This document shows, one piece after another, positions 18,332 through 27,706 of a stretch of 64,000 bases of DNA (position 1 is its first letter; each line of letters starts with the position of its first letter). The stretch comes from Pseudotabrizicola sp051200875. Lineage in GTDB: Bacteria > Pseudomonadota > Alphaproteobacteria > Rhodobacterales > Rhodobacteraceae. A program made the translations under genes and the position numbers. The DNA is taken from assembly GCF_051200875.1 (NCBI RefSeq), contig NZ_CP195191.1, forward strand, positions 1,984,001 to 2,048,000, given 5' to 3'. Below the pieces are notes generated by a model that saw only the letters and a list, made by a program, of their open reading frames with translations, did no database searches and was not told the origin of the DNA.

Positions 18332-18532
18332 TTACGATTTTGGCCGCGCCATGAGAAAGCCTGTGATCCCACCGACCACAGCGCCCAAGGGTGCCCAGAA
18401 GAAAAACACGCCCATCATATAGGCGCCTTCGGATTGGCTGATGGCTGCAATGGAAGACAGCGTCACCCCTGCGACCGCAACCGCGACATAGCCCAGGATC
18501 AGGCCAATACCGGAATAGACAACACGCCCCAT
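18332..18532 (-). CDS. Small two-helix membrane protein
   Basis: A 66-residue hydrophobic protein with two predicted membrane segments (about residues 5-27 and 37-60) and a short polar tail ARPKS. I chose the ATG of MGRVVYSG because GGAG lies six bases upstream; a TTG start six codons earlier is possible. It is divergent from polA. I recognise no family. Confidence 0.6.
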   Translation of the reverse strand: MGRVVYSGIGLILGYVAVAVAGVTLSSIAAISQSEGAYMMGVFFFWAPLGAVVGGITGFLMARPKS

Positions 18533-18696
18533 ATCATTCTCCGCACTCAAAACCGGGAGGTTCGGGAAGGCCCTAACCCAAGGCTATTGTGCCTGCCGAT
18601 GCGCCCCGAGCCAAGAGCAAGGGTAGAAGCGCCCTCAAGAACGTGGCAAGACTTGGCCGAACGAACAGGATGCAAAAGACAGCGGGAGAGCGAGAT

Positions 18697-21537
18697 ATGG
18701 CTGAAGGATTTGGCAAGGGCTGCCATCTGCATCTGATTGACGGCTCGGCCTATATCTTCCGCGCCTATCATGCGCTGCCGCCGCTTACGCGGAAATCCGA
18801 TGGCTTGCCCGTGGGGGCCGTAGCCGGGTTCTGCAACATTCTGTGGAACGAATTGACGCGGAATGGCGGCAAGGAAGCCCCGACCCATCTGGCCGTGGTG
18901 TTCGACTACTCGTCGAAAACCTTCCGCAACGAGATTTACGACAAATACAAAGCAAACCGCCCCGAACCGCCCGAGGATCTGCGCCCGCAATTCCCGCTGA
19001 CCCGCGATGCGACACGGGCCTTTAACGTGGCTTGTCTGGAAATTCCGGGCTTTGAGGCCGATGACATCATCGCCACGCTGTCGCGTCAGGCGGTTGAGGC
19101 GGGGGGCGAATGCACCATCATTTCGTCCGACAAAGACCTGATGCAGCTGGTCGGCAATGGCGTGAAAATGCGCGACCCGATGAAAGACAAGCTGATCGGC
19201 ATTGATGAGGTGTTCGAGAAATTCGGTGTGGGGCCGGACCGGGTGGTCGATGTGCAGTCGCTGGCCGGGGATTCGGTTGACAACGTGCCGGGCGCACCGG
19301 GGATCGGGCTGAAGACGGCGGCACTCTTGATCAACGAATACGGCGATCTGGAAACGCTGCTGGAACGTGCCGGAGAGATCAAACAGCCGAAGCGCCGCGA
19401 GGCTCTGATCGAGAATGCCGAGTTGATCCGAATCTCCAAGCGTCTGGTCAGTCTGGACGGCGCGGTGCCTTTGGATTTCGGTCTGGACAGTCTGGAAGTG
19501 AAAGATCCGGAGCCGGAAAAGCTGTTGGCGTTCCTGCAAGAAATGGAGTTCCGCACACTGACCCGGCGGGTGGCGGAAAAGCTGAAGGTCGAAGCCCCGG
19601 CCGTGCCGGAAGGTGCGGGCTTTGGCGGCGGCGATGCTGCGCATGACGAACCCGAAACCGTCCTTGAAAAGGTGCCCTTCGATCATGCCGCCTATGAATG
19701 CGTGCGCGATCTGGCGTCGCTTCAGGTCTGGATCGATCGCATCCGCGATATTGGCCATGTGGCGGTGGATACGGAAACCACGTCGCTGGATGAAATGCGG
19801 GCCGAGTTGGTGGGGATTTCGCTTTCGGTCGAGGCTGGGAAGGCGTGTTACATTCCGGTCGGCCATCGCCAAGGTGGCGGCGATCTGTTCGGGTCAAACG
19901 ATCTGGCCGAAGGGCAATTGGGGCTTGAGGCAGCTTTGACGGCGCTGAAACCCGTGCTGGAAGACCCCGCGGTTCTGAAGATCGGACAGAACATCAAATA
20001 TGACTGGAAGATTTTCGCCCGCCACGGGGTACGCATCACGCCCTTTGATGACACGATGCTGATGTCTTACGCCATGCACGCGGGCCTGCACAATCATGGC
20101 ATGGACGGGCTGAGCGAAACCTATCTGGGCCATGTGCCGATCCCGATCAAATCTTTGCTGGGGTCGGGCAAAAGCCAGATCACCTTTGACCGCGTGGCGA
20201 TTGACGATGCGGTGAAATATGCCGCCGAAGATGCCGATATCACCCTGCGCCTGTGGCAGGCGTTCAAGCCGCAACTTCACAGGGCCAAGGTCACCACGGT
20301 CTATGAAACTCTGGAACGTCCGCTTGTCACGGTTCTGGCCGAAATGGAGATGGCCGGCGTTCAGGTTGACCGCGACACGCTTTCGCGCATGTCCAATGCT
20401 TTCGCACAGAAAATGGCGGGGCTGGAGGATGAGATCGGCCAGGTCGCGGGCGAGCCGTTCAATGTGGGCAGCCCCAAGCAATTGGGCGAGATCCTTTTTG
20501 ACCGCATGGGCGTGCCGGGCGGCGAAAAGGGAAAGACCGGGGCCTATGGCACAGGAGCCGATGTGCTGGAAGATGTGACGACGCTGGAAGACACCCACCC
20601 CGAGGGCGCGAAACTGGCCGCGCTGGTCTTGGATTGGCGGCAATTGTCGAAACTGAAATCGACCTATACCGACGCGCTGCAAACCCATATCAATCCCGAA
20701 ACCGGGCGGGTCCATACCTCCTACTCCATCGCCGGGGCCAATACCGGGCGTCTGGCCTCGACCGATCCGAACCTGCAAAACATCCCCGTCCGATCCGAAG
20801 AGGGCCGCCGCATCCGCGAGGCGTTTGTCGCGCCCAAGGGGCGGGTGATCGTCAGCCTTGATTACAGCCAGATCGAATTGCGCATTCTGGCCCATATCGC
20901 CGATCTGCCCAGCCTGCAGCAGGCCTTCAAGGACGGGATCGACATTCACGCGATGACGGCCTCCGAGATGTTCAACGTACCCTTGGACCAGATGACGTCC
21001 GATATCCGGCGGCAAGCCAAGGCCATCAACTTTGGCGTAATCTACGGGATTTCCGGCTTTGGCCTCGCCCGCAACCTGCGCATCCCGCGGGCCGAGGCAC
21101 AGGGCTTTATCGACCGCTATTTCGAACGCTTTCCGGGCATCAAGGAATACATGTCGGAAACGGTCAAGTTCGCGCAGGCAAGCGGGCATGTGCAAACCCT
21201 GTTTGGTCGCAAAATTCATACGCCTGACATCAACGCCAAGGGTCCGGGGGCAGGCTTTGCCAAACGGGCCGCGATCAATGCACCGATCCAAGGCACCGCC
21301 GCCGATGTGATCCGCCGCGCCATGATCCGCATGCCCAAAGCGATCAACGGGATGGATGCCAAGATGCTGTTGCAGGTCCATGACGAACTCTTGTTCGAGG
21401 TCGCCGAGGATCAGGCCGAGGCGCTGATCAAAACCGCCCGCGATGTGATGGAAGGCGCCGCAGACCCTGTGGTGCGGCTCAAGGTGCCGCTGGTCGTCGA
21501 TGCCGGCAAAGGCGCGAACTGGGCCGAAGCACACTGA
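18697..21537 (+). CDS. polA: DNA polymerase I
   Basis: A 946-residue DNA polymerase I. The 5'-3' exonuclease domain covers about residues 1-300 (HLIDGSAYIFRAYHALPP, GFEADDIIATL). The 3'-5' exonuclease domain is about 350-540 and keeps the DxE pair in VAVDTETTSL. The polymerase domain follows with LDYSQIELRI (motif A), RRQAKAINFGVIYG (motif B) and LLQVHDELLFE (motif C). All three activities therefore look intact. The start at MAEGFGKG is preceded by GGGAGAG. It functions in Okazaki fragment processing and excision repair. Confidence 0.97.
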   Translation: MAEGFGKGCHLHLIDGSAYIFRAYHALPPLTRKSDGLPVGAVAGFCNILWNELTRNGGKEAPTHLAVVFDYSSKTFRNEIYDKYKANRPEPPEDLRPQFPLTRDATRAFNVACLEIPGFEADDIIATLSRQAVEAGGECTIISSDKDLMQLVGNGVKMRDPMKDKLIGIDEVFEKFGVGPDRVVDVQSLAGDSVDNVPGAPGIGLKTAALLINEYGDLETLLERAGEIKQPKRREALIENAELIRISKRLVSLDGAVPLDFGLDSLEVKDPEPEKLLAFLQEMEFRTLTRRVAEKLKVEAPAVPEGAGFGGGDAAHDEPETVLEKVPFDHAAYECVRDLASLQVWIDRIRDIGHVAVDTETTSLDEMRAELVGISLSVEAGKACYIPVGHRQGGGDLFGSNDLAEGQLGLEAALTALKPVLEDPAVLKIGQNIKYDWKIFARHGVRITPFDDTMLMSYAMHAGLHNHGMDGLSETYLGHVPIPIKSLLGSGKSQITFDRVAIDDAVKYAAEDADITLRLWQAFKPQLHRAKVTTVYETLERPLVTVLAEMEMAGVQVDRDTLSRMSNAFAQKMAGLEDEIGQVAGEPFNVGSPKQLGEILFDRMGVPGGEKGKTGAYGTGADVLEDVTTLEDTHPEGAKLAALVLDWRQLSKLKSTYTDALQTHINPETGRVHTSYSIAGANTGRLASTDPNLQNIPVRSEEGRRIREAFVAPKGRVIVSLDYSQIELRILAHIADLPSLQQAFKDGIDIHAMTASEMFNVPLDQMTSDIRRQAKAINFGVIYGISGFGLARNLRIPRAEAQGFIDRYFERFPGIKEYMSETVKFAQASGHVQTLFGRKIHTPDINAKGPGAGFAKRAAINAPIQGTAADVIRRAMIRMPKAINGMDAKMLLQVHDELLFEVAEDQAEALIKTARDVMEGAADPVVRLKVPLVVDAGKGANWAEAH

Positions 21538-21568
21538 CCGCCCCGAAAACGCCCCTGCCCCTTTACCT

Positions 21569-21628
21569 TGGCCCAAATATCCCCGCCGGAGGCCCGCCTC
21601 GCCGGTTGGCCGCAGGCCAGAGGCGAGA
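21569..21628 (-). repeat. GGATATTT-tailed palindromic repeat, copy a
   Basis: Read on the minus strand it has a hairpin around CTGGCCTGCGGCCA, a GC-rich segment, and the tail GCGGGGATATTTGGGCCA. The same layout occurs at 33511-33582, 55461-55504 and 61539-61612. It lies directly after polA and may also act as its transcription end. Confidence 0.6.
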
Positions 21629-21680
21629 GAAAAGGCTTGCCCGCCCCGACAAGGTGCGGGCGCAATTCAACAGGCGTCGG

Positions 21681-22142
21681 TCAGGCGCGATCCACCCGGC
21701 ATTGAAAGCAATTGTTGCGGGCGCTGCGGATGTGCAGATAGGCCACGCGCGGATCGTCGAACAGGGCCTCGGATCTTTGAGGGATTGCGGCGGTTGGTGT
21801 CACGGCCCCGGTGCCATAGACGATCCGGTCATCTTCCCCATAGCCGCGCAAGATATAGTCTGGTGAGGCCAGCATTGCGGGCAGCTCTGTGCCGCCGCCC
21901 GCCGCGCAAGCCTTGGCGCAGAGAAAGATCGGCCCAAGCTCGGCATAGGGCTGGGGGGCCGGAAAGGGCCGATGGGCCAGAACCAACATCGCCTCGCCTT
22001 CAGCGATCATCTTCAGACAATGGCGGCAGGGATTGCCGCCGCCGTCGCTGACCGCGGCTTCCGGGGGCATACCATTCGCGTCCAGTCCGCCCGCCTGATA
22101 GTGGCGTGCGGTTTCGGTGGGAATTGGGGAAAAACGGATCAT
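21681..22142 (-). CDS. DUF1203 domain protein
   Basis: A 153-residue protein of the DUF1203 family, unknown function. Family features are the central CRHCLKMIAEGEAMLVLAHRPF segment and the paired cysteines in the C-terminal RSARNNCFQCRVDRA. Conserved cysteines at both ends suggest a metal or disulfide role, which is speculation. It appears to be a single-gene unit between polA and the HIT gene. Confidence 0.78.
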   Translation of the reverse strand: MIRFSPIPTETARHYQAGGLDANGMPPEAAVSDGGGNPCRHCLKMIAEGEAMLVLAHRPFPAPQPYAELGPIFLCAKACAAGGGTELPAMLASPDYILRGYGEDDRIVYGTGAVTPTAAIPQRSEALFDDPRVAYLHIRSARNNCFQCRVDRA

Positions 22143-22231
22143 GGAGAAACTCCTTTTCTGGATTGCCCCATGTGCCGGTTTTGACCGCGACCGTGCGACC
22201 CGGAATTTGCGCTTTCGGTCAGATCGCTCGG

Positions 22232-22600
22232 TCAGTCCGTGCGCGCGACCATGCGACCCATCACCCGCCCGCCAAGGATGTGCAGGTGGTAATGCGGCAC
22301 TTCCTGTACGCCATGCGCGCCAGAATTGGTGATGGCGCGGAAGCCCTCTCCCGGTTTTACGCCCGTGATTTCACAGACTTTGGCCGCGGTGCGGTGGAAG
22401 TCGAGAATCTCTTCGGCACTGGCATTGGCCGCAAAGTCGGCGAAATCAACATATGCGCCCTTGGGGATCACCAGCACATGCACCGGGGCCGAGGGGGCAA
22501 TGTCATGAAAGGCCAGCGTATGAGCGCTGTCCACAACGGTCTTGTTCGGAATCTCGCCACGCAGAATGCGGGCAAAAACATTCATCGGATCGTAAGCCAA
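22232..22600 (-). CDS. HIT family nucleotide hydrolase
   Basis: A 122-residue histidine-triad protein (HinT-like), which hydrolyses phosphoramidates of AMP. The triad HxHxH appears as HYHLH near the C terminus, preceded by the conserved NSGAHGVQEVP. A TTG start is preferred at 22600: GAGGA lies seven bases before it, while the ATG five codons later (MNVFARI) has no ribosome site. The TTG is 10 bases after the stop of the upstream glycosyltransferase, so the two may be co-transcribed. Confidence 0.9.
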   Translation of the reverse strand: MAYDPMNVFARILRGEIPNKTVVDSAHTLAFHDIAPSAPVHVLVIPKGAYVDFADFAANASAEEILDFHRTAAKVCEITGVKPGEGFRAITNSGAHGVQEVPHYHLHILGGRVMGRMVARTD

Positions 22601-22610
22601 GTGCCAGTCC

Positions 22611-24188
22611 TCAATCGACAAAGAGATATTCGGTCGCCGCGATATCGTGCGCCTTGTCCACGGGAATACCAAGGAATTCAGCCAAAGGCATGGTGTTTTC
22701 GTCCACCGTGGCCGATTGTCTGATGCGGTGGAACCCCGAGAAGCCCGCATCGCGGATCCGGTCGGATTCGAATTTCACATCATAACGGATCGTGGGCAAA
22801 AGCCGGTCGATGGTTTCCTGCGGGGTCCGGTCGCCGGCCAGTCCCACGCGGCGGGCGTGGCCGATCAGATAATCGTCGGTGAAATCGCATTCGATTTCCA
22901 ACAGCCGGACTGCTGCCTTGTCGTTGTAGAAGTCCTGCATCAGGTCAACATTTGCCGGGTCGATGCAAAAGATCAGCCGGTCTGTTTCCCAATAGTCAAA
23001 CAGCATCCGCACCAGCGCGCGGCGGTGGCGGGTCCGTTTTTCTAGCGTTGTCTGGATGCCGCCCAGATCTGGCAGGTTCGTCGTGTCTTCGTTGAAGAGA
23101 TAGTCGATCGCCGGCATGTTGGTGACCTGCCGCACCCGTTCGACCAAGCGTTTGGCGACGTGCCATTTCTTGCAGGTGACCATCATCAACTGGCGTTCGC
23201 GGCCAATGGTGCTTTCGCGTTCCCAGAACCTTGGCGCAAAGCGGCGACCGATCCGGCCGCGACCACTGAGGAATTTGAACAGGCTGCGGCCTTCGTTGGA
23301 AATCTGAAACCGCGCGCCCTTGCTGGTGTAAAGCTTGCCCAAGCGATCTTTCAGCTCTTTCGCATCTTGGCTGATCTTGCGGGCAAAAAGGTAGTCCTGG
23401 CTGAGAAGCAGGTCGTAATGGTCATTGTAGAAGGTGACCGGCATCCCGTAATCGGTGAACATGAGGAAGGTCAGGGTGCGCGAGCGGATTTCATGCTCTG
23501 GCACCAGATGGCGGACAAGGGTCTGGAAGAAGGTTTCGTCCGGAATCCAGGTTGTCTTGAAAAAGCGCATCACGTCTTTGCGGCGGGCACAGAATTCCAG
23601 CAGGAATTCGACCGTCCGGCGGCGCAGGCACCACCATTGCGAGCCGATCTGCATCTGGATGTCGGCGGGGATCTTGCGTTTCAGGCCAAGGCGGTCTTGC
23701 AAGGCCATTGACCGATAGAACCATGCCTTGTTGGTGCGTTCGTTGAAGATGTGGCGATAGACCAGACGTTCTTCCTTGATCCCGGTCTTGATCCAGTCAG
23801 AGTTGAAGAAGTCGACGCTTTCGATGTAGTCGACATCGTCCCGGTCCAGAAAACTATGCGCGTATTCTGCCGATTTGATCGGCATGCAATCGCCCGACAG
23901 CATGTAGAAATGGGTGGCGCGGGGAAACGCCTCGGCCGCGGCTTCGACCGCCATCAGCGACGCGCCGACAAGGCTCCACTCCCCCCAGCCACATTTCAGG
24001 CGGCGCTTGGTGAAGACGACGCCGGGGTTGTTTTCCAGCGCTTTGTGGATCCGCTCAAAGTCTTTCAGGGGCGAACGGCCATCGTAATGGATCGCCACGT
24101 AGTCACCGGCCGCCGTCAGACGTTCGGACTGGGCGATCACGCCCTCCGGGTCTTTGTGGGTCAGCAGGATGTAGGCGATTTTTGCCAT
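22611..24188 (-). CDS. Core-2/I-branching-type glycosyltransferase with DUF5927
   Basis: A 525-residue protein. The N-terminal half (about 1-280) is a GT14-like beta-N-acetylglucosaminyltransferase domain: ILLTHKDP, AIHYD, and FYMLSGDCMPI, followed by SQWWCLRRR and PDETFFQT. The C-terminal half (about 290-525) fits DUF5927, often fused to this domain in Rhodobacteraceae. It likely modifies an exported polysaccharide or glycan. The acceptor is unknown. It is divergent from the sulfotransferase at 24332, which supports a shared surface-glycan role. Confidence 0.85.
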   Translation of the reverse strand: MAKIAYILLTHKDPEGVIAQSERLTAAGDYVAIHYDGRSPLKDFERIHKALENNPGVVFTKRRLKCGWGEWSLVGASLMAVEAAAEAFPRATHFYMLSGDCMPIKSAEYAHSFLDRDDVDYIESVDFFNSDWIKTGIKEERLVYRHIFNERTNKAWFYRSMALQDRLGLKRKIPADIQMQIGSQWWCLRRRTVEFLLEFCARRKDVMRFFKTTWIPDETFFQTLVRHLVPEHEIRSRTLTFLMFTDYGMPVTFYNDHYDLLLSQDYLFARKISQDAKELKDRLGKLYTSKGARFQISNEGRSLFKFLSGRGRIGRRFAPRFWERESTIGRERQLMMVTCKKWHVAKRLVERVRQVTNMPAIDYLFNEDTTNLPDLGGIQTTLEKRTRHRRALVRMLFDYWETDRLIFCIDPANVDLMQDFYNDKAAVRLLEIECDFTDDYLIGHARRVGLAGDRTPQETIDRLLPTIRYDVKFESDRIRDAGFSGFHRIRQSATVDENTMPLAEFLGIPVDKAHDIAATEYLFVD

Positions 24189-24331
24189 GTTGGCGACGGT
24201 TTCCGAGGCAGACGAGTCACTGTTTCTTTAATTAGCGTCATCACACGTTGAAACGACAGAGTTTATTTGCGATTTTAGCCATAGAGTTTGGAACGGGCAG
24301 AAAAAGTCCGAATGAGGTTTGGAGCGGCAGA

Positions 24332-25150
24332 ATGGGTTTCCCCGGCACTTGGATGACGGAAAGCGAAAGCATGGTCTATCGGGTTGTCCCGAAATGTGCC
24401 TGCTCGTCCATTGGCCAGATCATGTTCTATTCGGACCACGGGAAATTCTTTGACGGCGATATTCACGACTCGAAAAAGGGCCTGCACAAATGGGCGCAGG
24501 AAGAAAGCCAGCCCTTGATCGAACAGAATGTGAAGCACCACAAAAGCTATGCCTTCACCTGTGTTCGCAACCCCTATACTCGCATTCTGTCTAGCTTTTT
24601 CGACAAGATTGCCGGCATTCAGCGCAACGGAAAGCGCTATCGCGGCAATCTGGTGCCGCAACTTGCGCAGAAATACGGGGTAGATGTCGGCAGCCCGGAA
24701 AATGACTTTGATTTTGACCAGATCAAAAGCTTTCGCCGCTTTCTGCTTTTCGCGCGGGACACCATTCGCTGGAAAAAGCCGATGGAGCCGGACATTCATT
24801 GGTCGGCCATGTCGGGCCATATCTCGACCTATATCTGTAACGGTGGGCGTTACGACCACATCTTCTTTACCGAGAAATTCGATGAAGGCATGCAGACGGT
24901 GCTGGATCACACCAAGCAAAAGCACAAAATTGATCTGAAAAAGATCCCGCGCTTTAACGAAAGCGAGGGGCATGGCCCAAAGCGTCTCCATCCGGTCGAA
25001 GATTATTTCGACGACCTGTCGCGCCATCTGGTCTGGGAAATCTACAAGCGCGATTTCCAGCTGTTCAAATACGATTTCGACAATCCGGGCAACAAGATGC
25101 CGATTGCCGAGATTGATCTGGACGAAGTGCATGCCAAGCTTGGGGACTGA
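24332..25150 (+). CDS. Sulfotransferase family 2-like protein
   Basis: A 272-residue PAPS-dependent sulfotransferase-like protein. VPKCACSSIGQIM fits the 5'-phosphosulfate loop (PKCACSS), and CVRNPYTRILSSFFDK fits the 3'-phosphate binding region, as in carbohydrate sulfotransferases. The start MGFPGTWM has GGAG upstream; the frame is open 28 codons further but without a ribosome site. The 3' end overlaps the next glycosyltransferase by 20 bases. It probably sulfates a surface glycan, inferred from its neighbours. Confidence 0.82.
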   Translation: MGFPGTWMTESESMVYRVVPKCACSSIGQIMFYSDHGKFFDGDIHDSKKGLHKWAQEESQPLIEQNVKHHKSYAFTCVRNPYTRILSSFFDKIAGIQRNGKRYRGNLVPQLAQKYGVDVGSPENDFDFDQIKSFRRFLLFARDTIRWKKPMEPDIHWSAMSGHISTYICNGGRYDHIFFTEKFDEGMQTVLDHTKQKHKIDLKKIPRFNESEGHGPKRLHPVEDYFDDLSRHLVWEIYKRDFQLFKYDFDNPGNKMPIAEIDLDEVHAKLGD

Positions 25151-25934
25151 CGCGCCGCAAGCTGAAACGCGCGGTGTACTTTATGTGGCCAAGGGTGCGG
25201 ATTACGCCGATCTGGCGGTGCAAAGTGCCTTATCCCTAAGGCAGGTGGATCCGACATTGCCGATCGAAATCATGACCGATGCCAGCGTGCGGACGGGGGT
25301 TTTCGATTGGGTCAGCCCGCTGCCCAAAGGACGGACGCGGGACAAGATCGCCGGGATGCTTGCGACACGATTTGACCGGACGCTGTTTCTGGATTGCGAT
25401 ACGCTGGTTGTTGGGCCATTGGCGGAAGGGTTTGACCTGCTTGACCGCTTTGAGCTTTGCATCAGCCATGAGGTTCGCAGGTCAAGCCGATTGATCACCA
25501 CAGGCTGGAAGGAAACGCCGCCCGATATTTTTGGGCAGCACAATTCCGGGGTCATCTATTACCGCAAATCCGCGAAGATGATGGCCATCTTGCAGGCTTG
25601 GGCTGAGGCCTATGTTGCTGCTGCGCAAGGACGGGATCAGGTTACCTTGCGTGATCTGCTTTGGGCATCGGACCTGCGGTTCTGGGTCTTGCCGCCGGAA
25701 TTCAACCTGCGCCGCGTGACAATCGCCGATATCTGGGAACCGCTGGATGCCGTGCCCCGGGTCATCCACTCGCATCATCTGTTGCGCCATCTGCGTCATG
25801 GCCTGCCCAGAGTGACGAGTTTTGCCGAAATTCTGGAACTGGAACGCGCGGCGCATAAAGAGGAATGGGCCGCGCGGGAAGAACCATCAGATATTCTTGC
25901 CGGACTGTCAGCCGCCCGCGAAACCGAGGAATAG
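25131..25934 (+). CDS. Glycosyltransferase, nucleotide-diphospho-sugar transferase type
   Basis: A 267-residue protein of the GT-A fold. The metal-binding DxD motif is visible as LDCDTLVVG near residue 86, after the RFDRTLF segment, and a later GQHNSGVIYYR resembles the GT8-like sugar-binding region. It starts inside the end of the sulfotransferase gene (20-base overlap), so the two are translated together. Donor and acceptor sugars are unknown. The 5' part of the frame, inside the sulfotransferase, is not used. Confidence 0.78.
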   Translation: MPSLGTDAPQAETRGVLYVAKGADYADLAVQSALSLRQVDPTLPIEIMTDASVRTGVFDWVSPLPKGRTRDKIAGMLATRFDRTLFLDCDTLVVGPLAEGFDLLDRFELCISHEVRRSSRLITTGWKETPPDIFGQHNSGVIYYRKSAKMMAILQAWAEAYVAAAQGRDQVTLRDLLWASDLRFWVLPPEFNLRRVTIADIWEPLDAVPRVIHSHHLLRHLRHGLPRVTSFAEILELERAAHKEEWAAREEPSDILAGLSAARETEE

Positions 25935-25977
25935 GTTCTCTCTTCGGTCAAGACGGATGAACGGCTAGGTCTGCGGG

Positions 25978-26961
25978 TCAGATCAGGCCGTTCTTGTGGA
26001 ACAGGTCTTTCAGGTCAGCTTCGGGGCGGGCGCCAAAGTGGCTGATGACCTCGGCCGCGGCAACGCAGCCCATCCGGCCCGAGGTTTCAAGGCTTTGGCC
26101 CGTGGCCATTCCATAGATGAAGCCTGCGGCGAAAAGATCGCCTGCGCCTGTCGCATCGACCGGGACAACCCGCTTGACCGGGACCACGGCCTGTTCATCC
26201 CCGCGCACCACGATCACGTCATGGCCAGAGCGGGTGCAGACAACCAGACCCGCATCCTGCGCGGCTTGTTCCAAAGCTGAAGACAGGTCGGTCTGATAGA
26301 GCGAGGCCCATTCATGTTCGTTGCCGATGACGTAATCCAGTTCCTTGACCAGACGCCGGAAGTCGTCACGGTGGCGGTCGACGCAGAACGGATCTGAAAG
26401 CGCGATACCAGCTTTGCCGCCGTTCTGACGGCAGAGACGTGCGGCGCGTTCAAAAGCCTGTTTGCCCTTGTCCTTGTCGTAAAGATACCCCTCAAGGAAC
26501 AAGATCTCGGCCTGCCCTGCCACGTCATCTGCGACGTCTTCGGGGCCAAGTTCGGACGAAATGCCAAGGTAGGTGTTCATCGACCGCTCACCATCGGGCG
26601 AGACAAAGATCATCGAGCGCGAGGTCGGAAGCTCGCCCCCCGGAACCGGAGGGTTCGGGAAATCGGTGCCGCTTTCATTGAGGGCACGTTCAAAGAAGCG
26701 GCCAAGCGCATCATCATGAACGCGGCCGATAAAGGCCGTACGAAGGCCAAGGTTCCCGAGGCCCGCAATGGTATTGCCGACAGAGCCACCCGGGGCCTGC
26801 GTGCGTTCCTTCATGGCAGCATAAAGCAACTCGCCGCGCTTGCGCTCGACCAGCTGCATGATGCCCTTTTCGATCCCCATCAGTTCCAGAAAACTGTCAT
26901 CGACGGGCGAAAGCACATCAACGATGGCATTGCCGATACCGACGGCCTGATACTTTTTCAT
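25978..26961 (-). CDS. PfkB family kinase, probable adenosine kinase
   Basis: A 327-residue ribokinase-fold kinase. The PfkB signature 2 with the catalytic Asp is seen in PVDATGAGDLFAAGF near residue 275, and GGSVGNTIAGLGNLG forms the substrate lid site. Related alphaproteobacterial proteins are annotated as adenosine kinase, but ribokinase or fructokinase activity is possible. The ATG overlaps the stop of nth by four bases (ATGA), so translation is coupled. GAGGA lies ahead of the start. Confidence 0.85.
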   Translation of the reverse strand: MKKYQAVGIGNAIVDVLSPVDDSFLELMGIEKGIMQLVERKRGELLYAAMKERTQAPGGSVGNTIAGLGNLGLRTAFIGRVHDDALGRFFERALNESGTDFPNPPVPGGELPTSRSMIFVSPDGERSMNTYLGISSELGPEDVADDVAGQAEILFLEGYLYDKDKGKQAFERAARLCRQNGGKAGIALSDPFCVDRHRDDFRRLVKELDYVIGNEHEWASLYQTDLSSALEQAAQDAGLVVCTRSGHDVIVVRGDEQAVVPVKRVVPVDATGAGDLFAAGFIYGMATGQSLETSGRMGCVAAAEVISHFGARPEADLKDLFHKNGLI

Positions 26962-27602
26962 GGGGTCTTGTCCTCGAACTGGCACCATTCCGAAATCGGG
27001 CAGATGCTGCATTTGGGTTTGCGCGCGACGCAGATATACCGGCCATGCAGGATAAGCCAGTGGTGCGCGTGCTGCTGGAATTCGGCGGGAACGTGGTCTT
27101 CGATGGCGCGTTCGACCTGATCAACGTCCTTTCCGGGCGCAATGCCGGTGCGGTTGCCTACGCGGAAGATATGGGTGTCGACGGCCTGCGCGGGCTGGCG
27201 GAACCACATGTTCAGAACGACATTGGCAGTCTTGCGCCCGACCCCCGGCAAGGATTGCAGGGCAGCGCGGCTGGAGGGAACCTCTCCGCCATAGTTGTCT
27301 TGCAGGATTTGGCTGAGCTTGATGACGTTCTTGGCCTTGTTGCGGTAAAGGCCGATGGTCTTGATCTTTTCGATCAGGCCTTCCTCGCCCAAAGCCAGCA
27401 TCTTGGCAGGCGTGTCGGCCACGGGCCAAAGTCCGCGGGTGGCCTTGTTCACGCCCACATCCGTGGCTTGGGCCGACAGTGCGACCGCGACCAACAGCGT
27501 GAAGGCGTTGGTATGTTCCAATTCCCCCTTCGGCTCCGGCTCCGCCTGTTGGAACCGGGTGAAGATCGCCTTCATAGCGTGATAATCAAGCTGCTTTGCC
27601 AT
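26958..27602 (-). CDS. nth: Endonuclease III
   Basis: A 214-residue DNA glycosylase/AP lyase that removes oxidised pyrimidines. The helix-hairpin-helix LPGVGRKTANVV carries the catalytic Lys, and VDTHIFRV the catalytic Asp. The [4Fe-4S] cluster cysteines are 191, 198, 201 and 207 (C-x6-C-x2-C-x5-C). I used MAKQLDYH as start, giving the usual length; a start five codons earlier is possible. It is divergent from the alkyltransferase gene, so two DNA repair genes share this intergenic region. Confidence 0.95.
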   Translation of the reverse strand: MAKQLDYHAMKAIFTRFQQAEPEPKGELEHTNAFTLLVAVALSAQATDVGVNKATRGLWPVADTPAKMLALGEEGLIEKIKTIGLYRNKAKNVIKLSQILQDNYGGEVPSSRAALQSLPGVGRKTANVVLNMWFRQPAQAVDTHIFRVGNRTGIAPGKDVDQVERAIEDHVPAEFQQHAHHWLILHGRYICVARKPKCSICPISEWCQFEDKTP

Positions 27603-27706
27603 GCGTTCATGGACCACAAAGCCGCGGAACGGACAAGCGTTTTGGCGCAGGATTCGGGTCGCAGAAGGCGGGGCGTGCCCCTATTGTCAGGGCAAGGAGA
27701 CTTCAG

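Noticed and set aside
18547..21576. Two long minus-strand frames antisense to polA
   Set aside because: The plus-strand reading contains all polymerase I motifs. The antisense frames have shadow composition and no ribosome site.
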